Below, in pieces: positions 56,524 through 64,000 of a stretch of DNA of 64,000 bases. The translations under genes and the position numbers were made by a program. Each line of letters opens with the position of its first letter. Position 1 is the first letter of the stretch. This DNA is from Stomoxys calcitrans (taxonomy: Eukaryota > Arthropoda > Insecta > Diptera > Muscidae). The notes under the pieces are model-generated. The model was not told where the DNA came from. It made no database searches and saw only the letters and a program-made list of their open reading frames with translations. The stretch lies in NCBI RefSeq assembly GCF_963082655.1, contig NC_081552.1:3517648-3581647 (forward strand), in the 5' to 3' direction.

Positions 56524-58085
56524 GATTGACGAAGCGTCGAGTAAACACGACCACATGACGATATAATATTATCCACCCATGTAAAGTAGCTGTTGAAAAC
56601 CATACCAAGATTCTTCGCTCGATCAACTTTCTCAATTCTCCAATTATCCATCATAATATCAGCATTAAACTTAGTTCGTGAGGTTCGTCCTCGAATAAGT
56701 AATAATAGAAATTCTAGTCAGGTCCTCGTTCAAAGCAGCCACACAATTATCAATTTCCGACAATGTTGTTCCAGTATATACTTGATCATCATCGGCATAC
56801 ATCCGAATACGACAATTCCTCAACTGCGATGGGAGATCATTTATATGCATCGAACAGAGTAGAGGTCCCAATATCGAACCCTGCGGTACACCTCACCTGA
56901 AAGGCCGTGACTGAGAGCACTTATCACCAATCCCAACATACTGATACCGATCGCTAAGGTAGGAGAGCAGCAATCTTGCAGACGTGGCTAAGAATCCTAA
57001 AAAAGTAACGTAATTTAGAACATAGTAATTCGTGATGTACCATGCCAATCGGTTTTGAGTGGTCTAAGAGAACTAAAAATACAATATTTCTCTAATGCAG
57101 GTAGTTACGCATATCCTCGGCAACGTCTATTTCCCTTCCGGAAGCCAGACTGCCTGTAACACAATAAGTCATTCGCATTCAAATGTCCATTAATTTGATC
57201 CTTCAGAATTCTCTCAAAAGCTTCTGAAAAAATGGCAAAATAGCTATTGGCCTGTATTCCCCATTCGTATTGTCTTCGGGATAGGCACAATCCTCGCAGT
57301 TTTTCATTGCGGCGGGTAATTACTTTTAGTTATTATCTTGTTAAAAATTAATGTCAGCGAGCGTAGAAGTTTCCGAAATAAAATCTTGAAAAATCTTAGA
57401 TGTATACCATCTGCACCAACTGCGTTTGACTTTATTAACACAAAACTTGAGAAAACTTCCACTGATAAAGTCAAAACGATCATCTAACACATCCAAAGTC
57501 ATGTCGTAAAATGAATCGCCAACATCACACATCGAAATGCCTAAAAACTTACTATTATTGCCATCAACGTCAACCATAGCATCGTCTTGTTGAGTGTTAG
57601 TCCTTTTACCAATGTCAAGCTCCCGTATCGTCTGCCAAGTCTGTTTCCTATCAATAACATTGGAGAATTTTGCCATATAAAACTCCGTTTTTGCCCCCTT
57701 TATTTCATCAGGAGCCGTTCTCCTTGTATTCCGGTTGTGTTGTGTATTCATTGTGTAATTCAGGAGTTCACTACCGCTTCCACCTCCTATAAGCACGATC
57801 TCTCAACCGTAAGGCATTAGCAACAACAGGTGTGAACCATGGCCGTTCTTTTGGACAAAATGACTTAGTTCTCACAGGCACTGTGATATCAACAATATTC
57901 TACCTAATATATAGATACAATATCATTAATTACACCCCATTCAGCATAGTTAAACTCCACATCAAGGCGTTCATAATCAAAATTCTTTAAATTCCTAACA
58001 GATTTACTCCTCGTCGCCAACTCATAATCATATGTCAAGAATATAATTTCAGATTCGTCTGACATCAGTCATTTGGTTCACTGGG
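56524..58085 (-). pseudogene. Second non-LTR retrotransposon (Jockey/CR1-like) RT remnant
   Basis: Minus-strand fragments in order: a linker FYMAKFSNVIDRKQTWQTI, a NAVGADGIH-type fingers block (shifted frame), FSEAFERILKDQINGHL and RQSGFRKGN, VPQGSILGPLLCSMHIND, and MYADDDQVYTGTT. The YADD catalytic box is intact (56788-56799). Then KNLGMVFNSYFTWVDNI and VYSTLRQSV. The palm segment carrying the first Asp is damaged near 57030-57100. At least four frame changes. It differs from the 26.7 and 51.5 kb LINEs (YADD and SILGPLL style, no RNase H seen). The clade is uncertain. Confidence 0.8.
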
Positions 58086-60130
58086 TGGATAATTTTGAAC
58101 GGTAGCTATGTGTGTGTGTTCTATTCAGTTGCGGTGAATGTGAGACCTGCTTAAAATGCAATATTCGATCGGCAATTATTGACGCACATCGCAAAACACT
58201 TAAAATACCTTAACAAACTGTCTGCGGAAATGCTGTCGCCACTTGTGTGGTGGTTTGTTGAGAGACTTCATGTTTGACCATAGTTCATTGGCACCCGAGC
58301 CTGTCCTGCAGTTCCCAAGGTGCTCCAACAATAAAATCCGTTTCTGATGCCTGTCTATTTACCCATCCTTCTACATTTCTCTGGCCTTCTACAATCCCAC
58401 AAGTAATGTTCCAATATTTTAGGGATAATCGGAGTTGCAAGAGAACATTGGCGTGATATATACAATACATAAAATTTTTCCTGATTTACCTATTATGCCC
58501 TGTTATTCAATATAATCATACTGTATTCTCTGGTCAGGTTAGATCGTCCTGTGCTAAGCCAATCTATGGATTATGAACGCGATGCCCCTGACTAGGCATG
58601 GATTCAATTAATTGCAAGAGTACGTTTTGTTCAAAATTGTTTATACTGTAAGTAGTAGTAGACTGTCCATGGACTATCTTCGCTATCAAATAATAATTTT
58701 TGGTCTACCATCTATAGCGAAGTTGTGTCATTTGAGCGATAGAGTTTTACATCATGTGCTCTTCTCATTGTAGGTGTGGCTCTCATAGTCGACCATGATC
58801 GTACTTTCTTCATTACTTTGGCGAATATTGAACAGATCATCTTGCAGCCAGAAGAAAATATTCTAAATAAATAATATAGGTTCTGATATAATTGATTAAT
58901 TAAAAAGCTTACAAAACAGAGCTCAAAAGAATCCTCATATGCTCGCTCAATTACAAAATGTTAACAACTCGTTGAACAACTCATAACCATGAGATAACCC
59001 AACGACGAAATGGATAGTTGACTGCCTCGACTGCTGACTGCCGACAGCAGCAGCAGTTACAGCTGTTGCTAATGGAAGATGATTTCCTAGAGATGGTCAA
59101 CGATTATAAATGGATATGCTAAATTTTTGTATTGGCTATCATTCATCTTGTATGGCTATGGCCATGAAATGGGCAAAAACAGAAAAAAAGATTTATTGGC
59201 TTCTTTCCACTTTTCCTTTTAGCAGCGCGTTCTTGGACAACGCACTACGCTGGCTTTTTTCGCCAGTTTTATCATAAACGTTTCCTTTCATTATTACCAT
59301 TATTCTAAGTGCGTTTTCCTCGCATTGCGCCCCATTGTGCCTCCGTGCAAATCAAGATACGGGCAAACAGACAGACAGCCAAACAGCAGATCATGATCAA
59401 CCATTTCCAGTGATCATTGCCATTTTCATCAGTTCCCCGGGCCATAGAATAATTGATAGAATATGAATGCCATTTCATTTCACATATGACCAAGACCATA
59501 TTTCCTTTTCTTCAATTCTTGACTTGTTTTCACTTAAACATCGCTGTTTGATGATCAATTACAGATTAGAATCTTAATGTCAGACTAAATGACAATTTCA
59601 GTGCCATCGATCGCTGGAAGCATGGAAGCAGAGAAGTGGAAGTCATAAAATCCCAAGAAAGAAATGATGATCGATTATTTTGTTGGGCATGTATACGAAT
59701 GAATGGCATTATGAAGCCATGACCGCCGCCGCCACATCTACATTTCAGACAAAGATCTTGGCAATGAAGTAAAATTTTAATTTGTAGCGTCATCTGTTCT
59801 TCTTCTTGTTTTTCTCCCCCCCCCCCTCTAACACCAAAAAAGGCAATAATTTGATTTATTACACTGATCTCTCACATTCCAGTCATACAAATCAATTGGT
59901 TAATTTAGTCATTAAATGGTGGTCCAGTCAACTTTTTACGACTGGCCAGGGGTAAGAAAATCGATAGGAAAAATCCAATAATAGGTTAATTACGATTTTA
60001 GAAAACAATGACAATATCCTACAACGAATGTCTAAATAAAGTAAACTGATGGTATGTGGACATGGAACTTTAAGAAGACATCACAGAACAAAAAGGCATA
60101 GAGGTGACTTTGTTCGGGTTTTTAAAAACA
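58086..60130. other. Gene-free stretch
   Basis: C-run at about 59817-59826. GCAGCAGCAGTTAC near 59047. No recognised repeat; frames are at most 79 codons. Confidence 0.4.
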
Positions 60131-60165
60131 ACTAGCTGCCCCGGTGTGCTTCGCTATGCCCTACA
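60131..60165 (+). repeat. Head motif before a 130-bp array
   Basis: ACTAGCTGCCCCGGTGTGCT then TCGCTATGCCCTACATCC, a diverged copy of the head at 4973, here directly followed by array monomers on its right. Confidence 0.6.
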
Positions 60166-60199
60166 TCCATAAGTGTTTGCCGACCCCTTTTGACATAAT

Positions 60200-60780
60200 C
60201 GAAATTTGAAAATTATTTATATTGTCCCGTTTGGTATACATGTCCATTTGGAGCTTAATTTTGGCTTGGGGCGACTCCCCTAGAATTGACCCAAATTTTT
60301 ATATAATTTTCTTACTCTACTCTGAAATACATTTTGAGCCCCATCTTGTCCCCATCAGTGTACAGACGATAGATCCTATCCCGCCCCACCTTTTGTTTGA
60401 ATCCCATATTGTCCACCCCGGCCTACATGTCCATTTAGGGGTGATTTTAGGGGTGGACGGACCCCTGGGACTGTAGCCTAAATTTGTATATGAGTTTCGT
60501 ATTCTACTTCTAATTACCTTTAGTTTCATACCCTTATGGCCGCAATCGGTAAACATGTAATTTTTGGATTGCTTTTGAAGTGAAGCGGGCCGCCCGACAC
60601 CTGAGGCCGTATATCAAGTTCGTAACGTACTCTTCAATACCTTTCATTTGATACTTATATTGTCCCAATCGGTAAACATTTCCATTTGGGTGGGTTTTTG
60701 GGCTAGGTCGTCCCCCACGATTATTTGACCCAAATGTTTTATACCAATCTTGAGTTTTTGGGTTTTTGGGAGGCATACAA
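60200..60780 (+). repeat. 130-bp array, four to five monomers
   Basis: Repeated CATGTCCATTTGG (60239, 60429 and, altered, 60677), CCCATATTGTCC, TTCGTATTCTACTTCTAATT, ACCTTTCATTTGATACTT and CCAATCGGTAAACAT. Related most closely to the 40.7 kb array (CAATCGGTAA form). No tail is seen; an LOA-like fragment follows. Confidence 0.7.
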
Positions 60781-60787
60781 AAATTCA

Positions 60788-61500
60788 CTTAAATCGGTGC
60801 TATGCGACTTAAGACAATGGGAATAGCATAGATACCAGCAGGTCATACCATCAAGCGATAATCAAGGTGATGATAGAAAAAGGATTCGTCAAGGCTTCGA
60901 ATCAAATACATTTGAATAAATATGTGCACGTGAGTGATTTTTCGCTCACACGCTTACAAGAGACAAACATTTAAATGAGCTTTTCGTGTTGACTCAAGTT
61001 CACGCACGCATGTGATTTCCTCGTTCATCGTGATTTTTCTCGTGAGTCTTCTCGTGATCATGTTTTTCTGGTGAATCGTGAACATGATTTTACCCACTTA
61101 TACACGAGTTAATTTTATTCAATCACTGTCTTGCTCGTTCATATGATGGGGTTTGGATTTCGCTTACGTATCACTTTACGTGACACGAGAACTCACGCTC
61201 ACACCTTTGTCTGAGAGGACACTTGAAGTCAAATGAGAGGCACTATTGCCAGCGGCACTGTTTTGGATTGACCCAACTCAGGCAATTCATGCTACACGGA
61301 TGGATCAAATCTCGAAGAGAGGACTTGTCTGGGCTGTTTAAGTCCATCTAACCATGAAACGGTGCGTGAGATACAGTACAGTGAGTACAGTATTAAAGCG
61401 TGATTTTCATTGACTTTCAAGGCGGTTAAGTCACGGACGAGCATGGGGTGTTAGGAGGAGATTAACACATTTTGTGGTTATGGCTCAATTCCTATCTCAC
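60788..61500 (+). pseudogene. LOA-like LINE fragment, copy 4, split by an insertion
   Basis: GCTATGCGACTTAAGACAAT, GCAGGTCATACCATCAAGCG and ATCAAGGTGATGATAGAAAA match copy 2 near 52020-52096. After foreign DNA (about 60880-61222) the match resumes: TTGAAGTCAAATGAGAGGCA, GCCAGCGGCACTGTTTTGGA, TGCTACACGGATGGATCAAA and, later, GTTAGGAGGAGATTAACACA. RNase H residues are no longer readable as one frame. The oldest-looking LOA copy here. Confidence 0.7.
60880..61222. mobile_element. Unclassified insertion rich in CGTGA/TCACG words
   Basis: Interrupts the LOA fragment. Contains many copies of CGTGA or its complement (CACGTGAGTGATTTTTCGCT, TTCATCGTGATTTTTCTCGT, TCTCGTGATCATG, ACTCACGCTCACACC). The ends are loosely inverted (GTGCACGTGAGT versus ACTCACGCTCAC). 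No frame. It could be a hAT- or foldback-type MITE; unnamed. Confidence 0.45.
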
Positions 61501-61984
61501 AGTGGGATAAGGAAAAATTAGTGGAAATAAGTCTGCCATTTGTGAACGGATAGAGATATATTCTTGAAATTTTATATGGTTATATTTCAGGGCTCGAGAA
61601 GGCTCTGGACCCCGTTGGTGGGACTTCATATGTAGTAAACTCAGCTCTACGAAAATTTGTTCGGACTGCCTAAAGTCCGATTTTGGTCCGATTTAAAAAT
61701 TTTAAGAGCATAGTTTCAACCTAGAAGACATACCTTTTTGACAAATCCTACCGAAGAGTTTGGGTGATTCCAAACGAACCAAACCGAACGCTTTGGTATG
61801 TTGTATTTGAATCGTATTAATAGCGAAAACGCATCTTTGATACAATTACCACATTAACCAAGCTCGACAACCCTGCTTATTAGCTGTACTTTTCTCAATG
61901 CATATATTTTTGTGTAATTACAGGCATTCTATCTGTATCAAATTACACTTCTTCCGTACTACATATGATTTTGTCCATCTGTTG
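61501..61984. other. Gene-free stretch
   Basis: No recognised element or frame; AT-rich. Confidence 0.4.
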
Positions 61985-62140
61985 GAACTTGTATTGATGG
62001 CGTCGAACGCTATGCTACAGAAAAACGGACAGACCGATTGATGTATACAGCTAAATCGAACCAAAAAGTGATTCTAAGTCTATTGGTATGTTTGTTGATG
62101 GGTCTATCTCTCTTCCTTACACAACATAGAAAAATATTTT
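61985..62140 (+). mobile_element. Helentron family C scrap
   Basis: CGAACGCTATGCTACAGAAA, CAGACCGATTGATGTATACA and TTCTAAGTCTATTGGTATGT resemble 39600-39690, with the TATACCC tip lost. Confidence 0.5.
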
Positions 62141-62201
62141 TAAGTAAGATCAATTTTCGAACTATTTATTTTGAAAGTCATTTCTCGGAAACGTAGTCCA
62201 A

Positions 62202-62877
62202 AACAAGTAAAAGCGTGCCAAATTCGGCCGGGCCGAATCTTAGAAACCCACCACCCATTCTGCTAGAAATTTATACAAAATAATTTTAGTTGAAGGGCAT
62301 AATTTTATTTTATTCTCCATACTTCTAGGAACCGAACAAGGATGATCAAGTGACGGGATTACATGGAAGCTATATCAGGTTATGGACCGATTTAGACCGT
62401 ACTTGGAACAGTTGTTGATAGTCATAATATGACACCACATGCACAGGTCACAAATTGCGCCTTGTAAGGGCTCAATAAGTCAAATCGGGAAATCGGTTTA
62501 TATGGGAGCTATATCAGGTTATAGACCGATTTGAACTGTACTTGGCAGGGTTATTGGAAGTCATAACAGAACACAACATGCTAATTTCAGCTTAATAGGA
62601 TGAAAATTGCAGGTTTCAAGGGCTCAAGCAGTCAAATTGAGAGATCGGTTTATATGGGAGCTATATCTAAAGCGTCTGCGCAAAATTTCAAGCGGCCAGT
62701 TTTACGCGTTCCGCCATAGAGATTTCAACAGACGGACGGACATGGCTAGATCGAATCAGTATGTCGAAACAATCCAGAAAATGTATACTTTATGGAGTCC
62801 AAGGTCAATATTTCGAGGTGTTACCAACGGGATGACTAGATTGGTATACCCCCACCCTATGGCAGTGGGTATAAAAA
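62202..62877 (+). mobile_element. Helentron family A/B-like, complete short form, 0.68 kb
   Basis: AACAAGTAAAAGCGTGCCAA, a perfect TTCGGCCGGGCCGAA and AGAAACCCACCACCCATTC open it. Two core units (GGTTATAGACCGATTTGAAC), CAACAGACGGACGGACATGG, AATATTTCGAGGTGTTACCA and CCCACCCTATGGCAGTGGGT close it. The left end resembles 20226, the right end family A. Confidence 0.85.
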
Positions 62878-62894
62878 TTCCTAAGTCTTTTAAT

Positions 62895-64000
62895 TTTTAT
62901 ACCCACCACCGAAAGATGGGGTATATTCATTTTGTCATCCCGATTAAATCACATCGAAATATGCATTTCTGACCCTATAAGGTATATATTGTATATTCTT
63001 GATAGTCGTAAATATCTAAGACCATCTAGCCACGTCCGTCCGTCTGTCTGTCTGTCTGTTGAAATTACGCTACCGTCTTTAAAAATGGAGATATTGAGCT
63101 GAAACTTTGCACAGATTCTTTTTCAAAGATGGGCTATGTCAGACTATATCTTGACATATAAACCGATCTGCCGATTTAGGTCTTTATCCAATAAAAGCAA
63201 CATTTGTTATCCAATTTTGCTGGAATTTTAAACAGAAAGGTGTGTTAGGCCACTCGACCTTGATCCTCAGTGTGACCTTGATCGGTCCAGATTTGGATAT
63301 CTCTCGATTTAAGGTGTTGGGCCCATAAAAGGCGAATTTTTCGTCCAATTTTAGTTAGGCCCTTCGACATCCTTCTTAAACTTGGCCCAGATTTGGATAT
63401 AGCTGTCATATAGGCCGATCCGCCGATTTAGGCTCTTAGGCCCATAAAAGCCACATTTATTATCCGAATTTGCTAAAATTTGGGACAATGAGTTGTGTTA
63501 GACCACTCGACATCTTGTTTCAATTTGGCCCAGATCGGTTAAGATTTGGATATAGCTGGCATATAGACCGATCTCTCGATTTAAGGTTTTGAGCCCATAA
63601 AAGGCTCATTTATTGTCGGATGTCGCCAAAAATTGGGACAGTGAGTTAGGTTAAGCCCCTCGACATACTTCTGTAATATAGCACAGTTCGGTCAAGATTT
63701 GGATGTAGCTGCCATATGGACCGATCCCTCTATTTAAGGTTTTGGGCCCATAAAAGCGCATTTATTGTCCGATGTTGCCGAAATTTGTGACAGTGAGTTG
63801 TGTTGGTCCCTTCCACATTTTTCTTCAATTTGGTTCAGATCGCTCCAGATTTGAATATAGCTGCCATATCGACCGATCTCTCGATTTAAGGCTTTGGGCC
63901 CATAAGAGGCGCATTTATTGTCCGATTTCACTGAAATTTGACACAGTGACTTATGTTAGGATTTCCAATATCCGTGTCGTATATGGTTCAGATCGGCTTA
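62895..64000 (-). mobile_element. Helentron family B, runs off the window
   Basis: TTTTTATACCCACCACCGAA, GTATATTCATTTTGTCATCC, TGACCCTATAAGGTATATAT, GTCCGTCCGTCTGTCTGTCT, then six core units of ~150 bp (TAGGCCCATAAAAGCCACAT, TATTATCCGAATTTGCTAAA, ATATAGCTGCCATATGGACC). The AACAAG end is not reached by 64000. Confidence 0.8.

Noticed and set aside
59817..59826. Poly-C tract as a viral or structural signal
   Set aside because: An isolated homopolymer with no associated element.

Overview
This window reads as intergenic or intronic DNA from a higher fly. I infer a calyptrate, muscid-like species (house fly / stable fly / horn fly type). The basis is recall: the dominant repeats are of the DINE-1/INE-1 (Helentron) kind known from Diptera, with the block CCCCATAAAGTATATATATT followed by a (GTCC/GTCT)n run, plus a tRNA-derived SINE and a mellifera-type mariner MITE I remember from such genomes. 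No host protein-coding gene, rRNA or functional tRNA could be supported. Open reading frames are short and lack domains, except for decayed transposon proteins.

Layout. 1-5 kb: tandem arrays of a ~130-bp monomer with two SINEs and a Helentron scrap, ending in a conserved tail and head. 5.2-7.7 kb: two Helentrons and a 28-bp-stem hairpin. 7.9-8.9 kb: two dispersed repeats, each with a second copy elsewhere in the window. 10-14.8 kb: Helentron B, two large 130-bp arrays, and a head / Helentron / tail junction. 16.4-17.9 kb: two Helentrons, one flanked by a 22-bp duplication. 20.2-23.3 kb: four abutting Helentrons of three kinds, one carrying a 48-bp SINE scrap with a 14-bp target duplication. 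26.7-28.6 kb: LOA-like LINE copy 1. 29.0-30.1 kb: intact mariner MITE and Helentron ends. 31.9-35.5 kb: Helentron, decayed mariner transposase, complete Helentron, AT-rich tandem repeat. 38.2-41.1 kb: SINE, inverted Helentron dimer, Helentron C, dispersed repeat, array. 44.5-46.4 kb: arrays around the second copy of a dispersed repeat. 49.4-53.0 kb: complete Helentron, tail, array, then LOA-like copy 2 with a 10-bp target duplication. 55.4-58.1 kb: LOA-like 3' fragment and a different LINE, both on the minus strand, with a Helentron scrap beside the latter. 60.1-64 kb: head plus array, interrupted LOA-like fragment, and two Helentrons. The remaining stretches look like ordinary fly non-coding DNA with short CAA/CAG runs and homopolymers.

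The most distinctive item is a composite family built almost wholly of ~130-bp monomers. It has a recurrent head (ACTAGCTG..CCCGG..GCTTCGCTGC), a recurrent tail with a G/C-rich hairpin and an ACAAACAAACAAA tract, and array lengths that vary between loci. No coding capacity is visible in it. Strand convention: Helentron '+' runs from the AACAAG end to the TATACCC end; 130-bp array '+' shows CTTTCATTTGAG on the plus strand.
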